Below, one piece after another: positions 8,844 to 16,219 of a stretch of 64,000 nucleotides of DNA. The DNA comes from Salinispirillum sp049115955 (GTDB lineage: Bacteria; Pseudomonadota; Gammaproteobacteria; Pseudomonadales; Natronospirillaceae), in contig JAGDZJ010000012.1 in assembly GCA_049115955.1 (NCBI GenBank), positions 86,266 to 150,265 on the forward strand. The letters are read 5' to 3'. Position numbers and translations under genes: made by a program. Position 1 is the stretch's first letter. Each line of letters starts with the position of its first letter. Under the pieces are notes generated by a model. That model did no database searches, had not been told where the DNA came from, and saw nothing but the letters and a program-made list of their open reading frames with translations.

Positions 8844-10676
8844 TTAGTCATCACCTAAAAATCCGCCGGTCTGATGCGCCCAGAGCTGCGCATAAATGCC
8901 GCCCTGTGCGACCAGCTCGGCGTGTGTGCCTTGCTCTACAATCTTGCCTTTGTCCATCACCAGCAGGCGATCCATGGCCATAATGGTGGACAGCCTGTGG
9001 GCAATGGCGATCACCGTTTTGCCTTGCATTAGTTTGTACAGGCTCTTCTGAATGGCCGCTTCGACTTCGGAGTCCAGTGCCGAGGTCGCCTCATCCAGCA
9101 CCAATATCGGCGCGTCTTTGAGCAGCACGCGAGATATGGCGATGCGTTGGCGCTGCCCGCCCGACAGTTTCACGCCGCGCTCACCCACTTGAGCGTCGTA
9201 ACCGACGCGGCCTTGTGGATCACTCAAGCCCTCAATGAACTCATGTGCTTCGGCCTGTTGCGTCGCTGCCAGCAACTCGGCTTCGGTGGCGTCGGGGCGG
9301 CCATAAAGAATATTCTCGCGTACGGAACGGTGCAGCAACGACGTATCCTGCGTCACCATGCCAATGCGCGCGCGTAGGCTTTCTTGTTGTACTTGGCGGA
9401 TGTCTTGGCCGTCGATGAGGATGCGCCCGCCTTCCAAGTCGTGAAAACGCAGCAGCAGGTTGACCAAGGTCGACTTGCCCGCACCAGAGCGTCCAACTAA
9501 GCCGACCTTTTCTCCTGGCTTGATGTCGATGGACAAATTATCGATCACTCCGCTGTCTTTACCGTAGTGAAAGGTAATGTTGTCGAACTGCACGCGCCCG
9601 GCAGGCACCTGTAGTACGTTGGCGTCGGGTTCATCCATTACCTCGCGTGGGCGTGACAGGGTGGTGATGCCGTCGGCCACGGCCCCGATATTTTCAAATA
9701 AACCGCTGATCTCCCACATAATCCACTGCGCCATGCCGTTCAAGCGCAGTGCCAGACTGATGGCGATAGCAATGGCACCGATGCTGATGGCACTGAGCGA
9801 CCATAGCCACAACGACAAGGCAGAAATTACAAACGCCAGCGTGTAGTTAATGGTTTGCACGGTCACGTTTAATTGGGTGACCAAGCGCATTTGGCGATAA
9901 ACGGTATCCAGAAACCCGTCCATACTTTGCTGCGCATAATTGGCTTCGCTCTGCGTGTGCGCAAACAGTTTAACGGTTTGAATGTTGGTATAGCTGTCGA
10001 CAATGCGGCCAGTCATCATAGAACGCGCGTCGGCCTGCTCGGTCGATACGCGTTTTAAACGAGGCACAAAGTACAACTGAGCGGCGATATAGGCGGCCAA
10101 CCAACCGAGCATGGGCAACACCAGACGCCAATCGGACTGCCCCACCAGCAGGAGCATGGTGGTGAAGTAGATCACTACGTACACCATGACGTCGAGCAAC
10201 TTCATGACCGTTTCGCGCACCGACAGTGCGGTTTGCATGACCTTGGTCGCTATGCGCCCGGCAAAGTCGTTTTGGTAAAAAGACACACTCTGCTTCAACA
10301 GATAGCGGTGCGCTAACCAACGGATGACCATGGGGTAGTTGCCCAGCAGGGTTTGGTGTACCACGGCGGCGTGCAGGAAGATCACCGTGGGTAGCACAAT
10401 CAATACCGTCAGGCCCATCCAGAGCAGCCGTGTGCCTTCCTCCTGAAAGAATGTGTCGGGGTTCTTGTCGACCAGCCAGTCCACTAATTGGCCGAGAAAA
10501 CCAAACAGCGACACCTCGATGATGGCGACCAGTGCCGTCAGCAGCGACATCACCACTAACGGCACTTCCATGCCCTTGGTGTAATGACGACAGAACGCCA
10601 CCAGCGTTTTCGGGGGCTGAGTGGGTTCTTCGGGTGGAAAGGGATTTATGATGCGTTCAAAAACTTTCAGAATCAT
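8844..10676 (-). CDS. ABC exporter, fused permease-ATPase (MsbA-like fold)
   Basis: 610 residues: six-helix ABC membrane domain (about 35-335) and a C-terminal nucleotide-binding domain with Walker A GRSGAGKST (395-403), signature LSGGQRQRIAIS, Walker B ILVLDEATSALD and the switch histidine in AIAHRLSTI. It is a half-transporter expected to act as a homodimer in the inner membrane. The substrate is unknown; the subfamily is common in gammaproteobacteria and is distinct from true MsbA. It is transcribed alone, with a repeat unit upstream of its start. Confidence 0.92.
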   Translation of the reverse strand: MILKVFERIINPFPPEEPTQPPKTLVAFCRHYTKGMEVPLVVMSLLTALVAIIEVSLFGFLGQLVDWLVDKNPDTFFQEEGTRLLWMGLTVLIVLPTVIFLHAAVVHQTLLGNYPMVIRWLAHRYLLKQSVSFYQNDFAGRIATKVMQTALSVRETVMKLLDVMVYVVIYFTTMLLLVGQSDWRLVLPMLGWLAAYIAAQLYFVPRLKRVSTEQADARSMMTGRIVDSYTNIQTVKLFAHTQSEANYAQQSMDGFLDTVYRQMRLVTQLNVTVQTINYTLAFVISALSLWLWSLSAISIGAIAIAISLALRLNGMAQWIMWEISGLFENIGAVADGITTLSRPREVMDEPDANVLQVPAGRVQFDNITFHYGKDSGVIDNLSIDIKPGEKVGLVGRSGAGKSTLVNLLLRFHDLEGGRILIDGQDIRQVQQESLRARIGMVTQDTSLLHRSVRENILYGRPDATEAELLAATQQAEAHEFIEGLSDPQGRVGYDAQVGERGVKLSGGQRQRIAISRVLLKDAPILVLDEATSALDSEVEAAIQKSLYKLMQGKTVIAIAHRLSTIMAMDRLLVMDKGKIVEQGTHAELVAQGGIYAQLWAHQTGGFLGDD

Positions 10677-10766
10677 GCGTCTGCTTCATGTGAAAAGCGG
10701 ACGCGGAGTATAGCGCAAACAGAACCTGTGTGCTGATGACGAATGTCATTTGTGGATGCCTGGAAC

Positions 10767-10832
10767 ATCGCGGCCGGGTGGCCGCTCCCACAGAGGTTGG
10801 GTGGTTTGTGGGAGCGGCCACCCGGCCGCGAT
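10767..10832. repeat. REP pair (inverted 26-bp arms), family 1
   Basis: Two perfect inverted arms, 10767-10792 and 10807-10832, with a 14-nt loop. Each arm is itself palindromic around GCGGCCGGGTGGCCGC and ends in GCTCCCACA. The same unit recurs at 11812-11876 and 13718-13743. This is the layout of REP/BIME elements, normally mobilised in trans by RAYT transposases; none is in the window. Confidence 0.9.
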
Positions 10833-10858
10833 TTAATTGGTAGACTGTGTCTGCCTAA

Positions 10859-11440
10859 TCAGAATCTCCATCCGGTATAGAGAAGGGCCGAATTGACATC
10901 ATAGTCAATACTCATCCCCAGCACCTCTACCTCCATGGTAAGCATCGAATATTCAAGGCCAATATGGATGTTGTCATTTATCTGGTATTCCCCACCGAGA
11001 CCAAAATAGAAATTGTTTCCACTGGTACTCAGGCTGAATACTTCACCGGGAAAGGCACTATCGGTTTCCTCCAAATCCAGATTCCAGAAGGCAAGCCCTG
11101 CTCTGGCATTAACGGCAAATGCCTGATGCAAGGGTAAAATACCCATCAAGCCAACCAGGAAGGCATCTGCGGATACGTCCTGTGTTATTCGGTCGCCCCA
11201 ATCATCAATATGGCTCCACTGCGGTTCACCATACTTCACCCAGGACAACTCGGCGGCAATGTTGTCAGTAAACTGGAACCCGCCTCTCAGGCCGAGCAGA
11301 ATGTCGCTTTCTGAACGACCCTTGACACCTTGAAAACTTGCCTGCTGTGTTGCAGAGCCGATCAGCAGCTCTGCATAGGGAGCGGCATGTACATGAGGCA
11401 GTGCCATAACAGAGGCAGCGATAAGAAGTACCTTTTTCAT
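10859..11440 (-). CDS. Small outer-membrane beta-barrel protein
   Basis: 193 residues with a signal peptide (MKKVLLIAASVMALPHVHA), then alternating amphipathic strands (AELLIGSATQQASF, GLRGGFQFTDNIAAELSWVKYG, YFGLGGEYQINDNIHIGLEYSML) and a C-terminal aromatic residue (YTGWRF) typical of BAM-inserted barrels of the OmpA/OmpX-like size class. It is preceded by AGGAG. It is divergent from the XRE regulator at 11524, and two related dyad sequences lie between them, so that regulator may control it. It lies inside the REP-punctuated island. Confidence 0.8.
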   Translation of the reverse strand: MKKVLLIAASVMALPHVHAAPYAELLIGSATQQASFQGVKGRSESDILLGLRGGFQFTDNIAAELSWVKYGEPQWSHIDDWGDRITQDVSADAFLVGLMGILPLHQAFAVNARAGLAFWNLDLEETDSAFPGEVFSLSTSGNNFYFGLGGEYQINDNIHIGLEYSMLTMEVEVLGMSIDYDVNSALLYTGWRF

Positions 11441-11476
11441 AGGAGTTTCCTTTCAAGGAAGATTGGTCAGTTCAGA

Positions 11477-11522
11477 TTGTCCCTAATTCGGGAACAAAAT
11501 TTATTGTACCCATAATCGGTAC
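11477..11522. promoter_or_regulatory. Two related dyads, candidate operators of the XRE regulator
   Basis: TTGTCCCTAATTCGGGAACA (11477-11496) and TTGTACCCATAATCGGTAC (11504-11522) are both dyad-symmetric and fit one pattern, TTGT..CCC.TAAT.CGG.AC. They sit in the 83-bp gap between the divergent barrel protein and regulator genes; the second abuts the regulator start codon. This suggests autoregulation plus control of the barrel gene. Confidence 0.5.
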
Positions 11523-11523
11523 G

Positions 11524-11793
11524 GTGAACAAGACGATTACAACTTCCCAATATCAGGAGATGGTGAAGTGGCTCAGGGAGGGACGAATCAGCGCAGGTCT
11601 GACCATGCGGGAACTGGGTGCCAGACTGGGCGTCCCGCATACGTTCGTGCACAAAACGGAAACACTGGAAAGGCGACTGGATATAGCAGAATTCGTGACT
11701 TACTGTGATGCTCTTGGCTTGAGTCCAGCGGAAGGCATTGAGTTGCTGCGGAAAAAGCCAGTAATTGTCCCATCCAGATCATGGGATTATTGA
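11524..11793 (+). CDS. Small XRE-family DNA-binding regulator
   Basis: 89 residues from GTG 11524. Nearly all of it is one helix-turn-helix domain: WLREGRISAGLTMRELGARLGVP... then ERRLDIAEFVTYCDALG. The GTG has no clear ribosome site and lies immediately after a dyad, so it may be leaderless; a start at 11560/11563 after AGGAG would cut the N-terminal helix. It is divergent from the barrel protein gene, and its 3' end is 18 bp from a REP pair. It has the form of a stand-alone repressor; no toxin partner is evident. Confidence 0.8.
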   Translation: MNKTITTSQYQEMVKWLREGRISAGLTMRELGARLGVPHTFVHKTETLERRLDIAEFVTYCDALGLSPAEGIELLRKKPVIVPSRSWDY

Positions 11794-11804
11794 ATTATCG
11801 TATG

Positions 11805-12374
11805 TCAAAGCGTCGCGGCCGGGTGGCCGCTCCCACAGAAGCTGGGGGGTTGTAGGAGCGGCCATCCGGCCGCGATCAACTCAATCAACCTGCCAATGCG
11901 CTCATTCGACAACTGCCGATAATCCGGGTAGGGACTGACCACCAACCGATGTGCCTGATTCACCGCAAAATGGCTATCCAGCCAGTTCAGTGGCGGCAGC
12001 TCCAGTGCTGCTGCATACGTCTTGCCCAGCACAATATGCACTGGCTCAGACTGACTGAAATCCGGTGCGCTGAACAACAAAGCTTCCTGACTGTGTGACT
12101 GCAACAGCACCTGATCACGATACGCCTGCCAGCTCTCCGGCAGATCATCGTGCCCCTGCTGGCCGTACCAGTCGAACAATACTTTCGCCAGCACATTGAA
12201 TACCTTGCGCCAGTGGTTGCTGGTGTGCTGCACGATATGGGCTATCTCGCCCGGTACCAGGCTCTGTAACCTGTCCAGCGATGGATAATCGTCAAGAGGC
12301 GGTCGATTGGCGATGTAGAAGCGGATTGGGCTGTGTACTGCACCGAAACCGACAGGTTGAGAGTGATCAGGCAT
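11805..12374 (-). CDS. DUF6942-like protein of unknown function
   Basis: 189 residues. The stretch IRFYIANRPPLDDYPSL followed by VPGEIAHIVQHTSNHWRKV, FNVLAKVLFDWY and VHIVLGKTYAAAL recalls an uncharacterised family I associate with DUF6942; the name is from memory and the function is unknown. The last 20 or so codons (ending PPSFCGSGHPAATL) are read out of a REP pair (11812-11876), so the natural C-terminus has probably been replaced or extended by the repeat. No signal peptide or membrane segment. It is convergent with the XRE gene. Confidence 0.6.
   Translation of the reverse strand: MPDHSQPVGFGAVHSPIRFYIANRPPLDDYPSLDRLQSLVPGEIAHIVQHTSNHWRKVFNVLAKVLFDWYGQQGHDDLPESWQAYRDQVLLQSHSQEALLFSAPDFSQSEPVHIVLGKTYAAALELPPLNWLDSHFAVNQAHRLVVSPYPDYRQLSNERIGRLIELIAAGWPLLQPPSFCGSGHPAATL
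11812..11876. repeat. REP pair, family 1, inside a coding 3' end
   Basis: Arms 11812-11837 and 11851-11876 are inverted copies of the family 1 unit with two mismatches between arms (CCCACA vs CCTACA; ACCCGG vs ATCCGG). It encodes the C-terminus of the DUF6942-like gene. Confidence 0.88.
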
Positions 12375-12389
12375 TTATTGGCTGCTACA

Positions 12390-12506
12390 ATGTTTGAACA
12401 ACAAGAGCATAAACCGAAGGGACTGATGGTCAACCAGAATCCTGAACAACGCGCCTGTGACCAGATTGACAAGCTGCTCACTGTATCAGGAGATCTGCAT
12501 GTGTAA
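12390..12506 (+). pseudogene. Remnant of a type I restriction HsdR N-terminus
   Basis: A 38-codon frame starting at ATG 12390. Its core NQNPEQRACDQIDKLLTVSG resembles the first residues of many HsdR (type I restriction endonuclease R) subunits, which read (N/T)PEQxARxxIDxxLxxxGW. The frame then stops. Nothing else of the roughly 800-residue HsdR is present. The assignment rests on a short motif. It fits the neighbouring AlbA_2 and RhuM-Fic remnants, both common passengers of type I restriction loci. Confidence 0.4.
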
Positions 12507-12533
12507 CGCCACACAAAAGGGGTTACAAGACGT

Positions 12534-13446
12534 ATGACCCCCAAACTCCCCATCAACTTCGATAACCTGCTCCACCAGCGCACCATCGAAAGTGAGCGCA
12601 TCGAGTACAAGTTCGGCTGGAACCCAGAATCCATCCTGCACAGTATCTGTGCCTTTGCCAATGACTTTCATAATCTGGGTGGCGGTTATGTGGTGATTGG
12701 TGTGGAGGAGAAAAATGGCCAGCCAGCGCTGTCGCCCATAGGCTTGCTACCGGAGCAGATCGACACCATCCAGAAAGAATTGCTGAATCTGGGTAACTCG
12801 GCCATTCAGCCGCCGTATCATCCGTTAACGGCTACCTATGAAGTGCAAGGTGGTTTGATTCTGGTGTTGTGGGTACCGGGCGGTGAAACCCGGCCCTGAC
12901 CGCTCCATCCGTCTGGAAGATTTACAGGCAGGCAAAGCCGTCAGCCGCCGTTACCGCAACCGGCGTATCGGTGAGTTCCTTAAAGAGCTGGATTTAACCG
13001 AAGGTCGTTCGACTGGTGTGCCCAAGATTTTGCGGGTAATGGCATTTAATGGCTCACCTGCGCCGGTATTTGAAACGGATGAAGACCGCACCTGGTTTCT
13101 GATCCGTCTGCCGGTGCATGTAGGGTTTACTGAGACAGAACAAGCCGTCCAACAAGTGACCGAACAAGTAACCGAACAAGTAACCGAACAAGTAACCGAA
13201 CAAGTAACCGAACAAGTAACCGAACAAGTAACCCGTCTGCTGGGTGCTTTGAAGGCTGAACCTTTAGGCACCAAAGCCATGCTGGAAGAACTGGGGCTGA
13301 ATCACCGGCCAACATTTATCCAGAACTATTTGCAGCCTGCTTTGGATAATGGTTTGGTCGAAATGACCCAGCCGGATTCCCCACGCAGTCCAACCCAGAA
13401 ATACCGTTTAACAGGGAAAGGTCGAAGATGGCTTACCCAACAGTAA
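12534..13446 (+). pseudogene. AlbA_2/ATP-binding (RecG-like COG2865) protein with large internal deletion
   Basis: The first frame (12534-12899) encodes the AlbA_2 domain: ESERIEYKFGWNPESILHSICAFANDF, GGGYVVIGVEE, then LVLWVPGGETRP and a stop. The second frame, +1 relative to it (from about 12883 to 13446), starts abruptly at PGPDRSIRLEDLQAGKAVS and continues RRIGEFLKELDLTEGRSTGVPKIL, the C-terminal part of the same family, then an EQVT repeat and a winged-helix end. Intact relatives have roughly 200-250 residues between these points, including the GHKL-like ATP-binding segment. The junction lies at ACCCGGCCCTGAC (12887-12899). GETRPY and FPGPDRS codons can both contain CCCGGCCCT, so a short-homology deletion is likely. 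The gene is non-functional as a whole. Confidence 0.8.
13150..13233 (+). repeat. 12-bp tandem repeat, seven copies, encoding (EQVT)n
   Basis: Units of GAACAAGTAACC: six identical copies at 13162-13233 preceded by a variant CAACAAGTGACC (13150-13161). Each unit encodes Glu-Gln-Val-Thr in the pseudogene's second frame. EQVT/QVTEQ linkers are common in this protein family just before the C-terminal winged helix. Copy number can change without shifting frame. Confidence 0.95.
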
Positions 13447-13478
13447 AGCCTGAAAGAAATGGGAAGCGGCTGGCGTAG

Positions 13479-13722
13479 GAAAATATCTTTGATACCAATG
13501 CATTAGAGCGTAATCGAGCTGTTGCAAAAAATGCAACAGCTCAGTAGGAAGGCGACCGAGAGGTAGTTCGCCAGGTCGAATACTTCAATCTGGACGCTAT
13601 CATCTCTGTTGGTTACCGCGTCAACTTCACTTTTCCGATGGCAACAAGCGCTCTGGTGTTTTTCTTTTCCTGCCTTATCTCGGTCAGGAAGGTATGTGTG
13701 CCGATGATGGCAGTATTATCGC
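13479..13722 (+). pseudogene. Remnant of a RhuM-Fic fusion protein
   Basis: One frame from 13479 reads ENIFDTNALERNRAVAKNATAQ, a TAG (13545-13547), then EGDREVVRQVEYFNLDAIIS-VGYRVN: the RhuM core, with TAG where the family has a glutamine codon. After about 13626 the frame shifts and reads HFSDGNKRSGVFLFLPYLG (13628-13684), the catalytic loop of Fic/DOC proteins (HxFxDGNKR). RhuM-Fic fusions exist in bacteria, so this is one gene that lost its middle, gained a stop and was cut at its 3' end by a REP unit at 13718. Fic enzymes AMPylate target proteins; this copy cannot. Confidence 0.7.
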
Positions 13723-13743
13723 GGCCGGGTGGCCGCTCCTACA
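13718..13743. repeat. Single REP unit, family 1
   Basis: ATCGCGGCCGGGTGGCCG followed by CTCCTACA; single arm of the family also found at 10767 and 11812. It terminates the Fic remnant and marks the right edge of the decayed island, 33 bp from the nnr stop codon. Confidence 0.88.
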
Positions 13744-13775
13744 AAGCCCCACAGGTTGATAAGATGGGTTAAAGA

Positions 13776-15272
13776 TCAGGAGTCTGATGTATTAATCCAG
13801 CGCCGCAGCGCGGGGTAGGGGTCAGTCGCCAGCAGGCCGCGTTCGCCCTGTTCGGCAGCAGTCTGATCGGCGGCCCAGCCGTGTCCGTACACGCCGCAGC
13901 GGGCGGCGCTGAGGGCGTCCAGTCCCTGTGCCCAGAGCCCGCCAATCACGCCGGTCAGTACATCACCCATGCCACCGGTAGCCATGCCGGGGTTGCCGCT
14001 GGTGTTGACGAAGCATTGCTGACCATTGCCGATCAGGGTGCCTGCACCTTTCAATACCCAGACGCCGCCGAAGACACGGCACAGTTCGTTCAGGGCGGTG
14101 AAGCGATCCCGTTCGATGTCGGCCACGCTGCATTTCAGCAGCCGTGCGGCTTCACCCGGATGTGGGGTGCCGATGAACTCCATCGGCAGGGGTTGTTTCG
14201 GGTGCCGGGCCAGCCAGTTCAGGCCGTCCGCGTCGAGCAAGAGTGGCTTGCCACTGCGCAGCGCTTCGTGCCACATGGCTTCCGACCAGTCGTCTTGGCC
14301 CAGTCCGGGGCCGACCAACAAATGCGTCATGCTGTCGAGCGCGGAACCCAACACTTCGGGGTGTGCAATGCCATGTACCATCAGTTCTGGGCAGCCGGCA
14401 CCGGTCAGCAGACGAGAATCGGGATGCACCGCGACGGTCACGCGGCCTGCCCCTACTCTTAAGCAGGCTTCTCCTGCCATGCGTGCAGCTCCGGCCATGC
14501 CTGAATGCCCACCCACCACCATGACTTGGCCAAAGTGTCCTTTGTGGGCGGTGCGAGCGCGGCGCGTAGGAAAAGGTACGGGTGCATCGTTCAGTGACAG
14601 GTTTGTTGTTGCACGCTGGGTAAATTCTGCACCGATGCCGAGATCGTCCAACATTAATATGCCAGTGCAGTCGTTTGCCTGCCCGGTGAACAGGCCGACT
14701 TTGTAGGCGACCAAAGAAATGGTCAGGTTGGCACGTACGGCTGCGCCCAATACTGCACCCGTGTCGGCGTGCAAACCAGATGGAATATCAACGCTAATAA
14801 CCGTGGCAGGGGAGTCATTCAGTCGCTGAATAAATGCGGCAACGTCATCGGGCAGTGGGCGGTCCAGCCCTGTTCCCCACAGCGCATCAACCACCAGATC
14901 ATCGGAGTGAATGTGTACTGCTGATAAAGGCTCTACCGTGCCGCCAGCGTCGCGGTATGCATCCGCAGCACGGCGGGCATCGCCAGTTAGGGCGTCAGGT
15001 TCGCGCCAAGCGGCGACTTGCACATTCCAGCCTTTTTGCTGTGCCAAACGGGCGACCACATAGCCGTCGCCACCGTTGTTGCCCGCTCCGCAAAGCACTA
15101 GCAGGCGATTGGGTTTAGGGTATTGCTGACGAAAATGGTTCAGCACTGCAGCACCCGCCCGTTCCATAAGATCATACAGAGACAGGCCTATCGCCTCTGC
15201 GGCAGGGCCTTCATGGGTTTTGATCTGCTGTGCGCGGTACAGTGGCGTCATTAGCTCGTTTCTGTGAAACAT
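13776..15272 (-). CDS. nnr: Bifunctional NAD(P)H-hydrate epimerase/dehydratase
   Basis: Up to 498 residues; the start is either ATG 15272 or ATG 15251 (MTPLYRAQQIKTHE), the latter closer to family starts. The N-terminal YjeF_N epimerase domain shows LVLCGAGNNGGDGYVVARLA and VDALWGTGLDRPL. The C-terminal ribokinase-like dehydratase domain shows LLVGPGLGQDDW, LDADGLNWLA, GTPHPGEAARLL and NPGMATGGMGDVLTGVI. It repairs hydrated NADH/NADPH, using ADP for the dehydration. In many genomes it neighbours tsaE/queG; here it stands alone, divergent from a solute-binding gene. Confidence 0.95.
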   Translation of the reverse strand: MFHRNELMTPLYRAQQIKTHEGPAAEAIGLSLYDLMERAGAAVLNHFRQQYPKPNRLLVLCGAGNNGGDGYVVARLAQQKGWNVQVAAWREPDALTGDARRAADAYRDAGGTVEPLSAVHIHSDDLVVDALWGTGLDRPLPDDVAAFIQRLNDSPATVISVDIPSGLHADTGAVLGAAVRANLTISLVAYKVGLFTGQANDCTGILMLDDLGIGAEFTQRATTNLSLNDAPVPFPTRRARTAHKGHFGQVMVVGGHSGMAGAARMAGEACLRVGAGRVTVAVHPDSRLLTGAGCPELMVHGIAHPEVLGSALDSMTHLLVGPGLGQDDWSEAMWHEALRSGKPLLLDADGLNWLARHPKQPLPMEFIGTPHPGEAARLLKCSVADIERDRFTALNELCRVFGGVWVLKGAGTLIGNGQQCFVNTSGNPGMATGGMGDVLTGVIGGLWAQGLDALSAARCGVYGHGWAADQTAAEQGERGLLATDPYPALRRWINTSDS

Positions 15273-15375
15273 TTCCTATGAGTATAGCCATGATGGCGTT
15301 ACGCTGAAGCCCATACTGTTGACTGAATGTCGGCTATACTCAATGAATACACTCTAACAATATGAGCAGTAAGTG

Positions 15376-16149
15376 ATGAAGTGCACTACGTTATTGATCA
15401 GTCTTGGGCTGGCGTTGTGCTTGGTTATCAACTCGGCGCACAGCCGTGAGTTGACCATTTCCACCGGTGGTTGGCCGCCGTTTTTGACGGAAGATCAACG
15501 CCACTATGGCTTTATTGCACACTTGATCAGCGATGTATTTGCTGACGTCGGTGTGGACGTGCAGTATGAATTCATACCTTGGACTCGCGCTTACCAAGAA
15601 ACAGCAATCGCGCGTTACGATGCAACGGCGGTGTGGATGGATGCGCCGGAGCGCCATGCTGATTTTCTGTACAGCTCGCCAGTGCTGGACGAAACTTTTG
15701 TGTTCTTTCATCTGAAAGACGAACCTTTCGATTGGGACAGCTTCGCTGACCTGAATGGTCTGTTGATGGGCGGCGTGCTGGGCTACAGCTATGGCTCCGG
15801 CTTGGATACCGCACTGGAAGCGGGCGTGTTTCGCATGGAGCGTGTGCGCAATGACGAGCTGAATTTTCTCAAGTTGTTGTCTGGCCGGATAGACGTTTAT
15901 CCGCAAGAAGTGAGTGTGGGTTATTACGCTTTGCGTCGTGACTTGCCCCCAGAAGAAGCCGCACGCGTTACCCATCACCCTGCGCCACTGCTGGTGAATC
16001 AAAGCTTTTTGCTCTTGCCTCGTAGTGCGCCGGACAGCGCCGAATTAGTGGCCCTGTTTAATGAAAGTTTGCAGCGCTTTCGCGACGACGGGCGGTATCA
16101 GGAATACTTCGACGCCTTCGGTCGTGGTGAATACGAATTGTCCGATTAA
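15376..16149 (+). CDS. Orphan periplasmic solute-binding-like protein (SBP_bac_3 fold)
   Basis: 257 residues from ATG 15376 with a clear signal peptide (hydrophobic core about 5-18, cleavage near NSAHS). Mature start RELTISTGGWPPFLTED, then GFIAHLISDVFADVGVDVQYEFIPWTRAY and WMDAPERHADFLYSSPVL, characteristic of family 3 binding proteins. No ABC membrane partner is adjacent. It precedes an MFS gene by 70 bp. Together with 7916-8695 it is one of two distant orphans of this fold in the window. Confidence 0.85.
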   Translation: MKCTTLLISLGLALCLVINSAHSRELTISTGGWPPFLTEDQRHYGFIAHLISDVFADVGVDVQYEFIPWTRAYQETAIARYDATAVWMDAPERHADFLYSSPVLDETFVFFHLKDEPFDWDSFADLNGLLMGGVLGYSYGSGLDTALEAGVFRMERVRNDELNFLKLLSGRIDVYPQEVSVGYYALRRDLPPEEAARVTHHPAPLLVNQSFLLLPRSAPDSAELVALFNESLQRFRDDGRYQEYFDAFGRGEYELSD

Positions 16150-16219
16150 GACGCTTTGTTGCTTTTCGTCCGTTACTGAAATACCTATGATGCTCTGATT
16201 GTTCATCGGAGCGCTCCTC

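Noticed and set aside
10859..11793. XRE regulator plus neighbour as a toxin-antitoxin pair
   Set aside because: The neighbour has a signal peptide and barrel strands and is divergent rather than operonic; no toxin fold is visible.
13150..13233. Regular 12-bp repeats as a CRISPR array
   Set aside because: Units are contiguous with no spacers and in frame inside a coding region.
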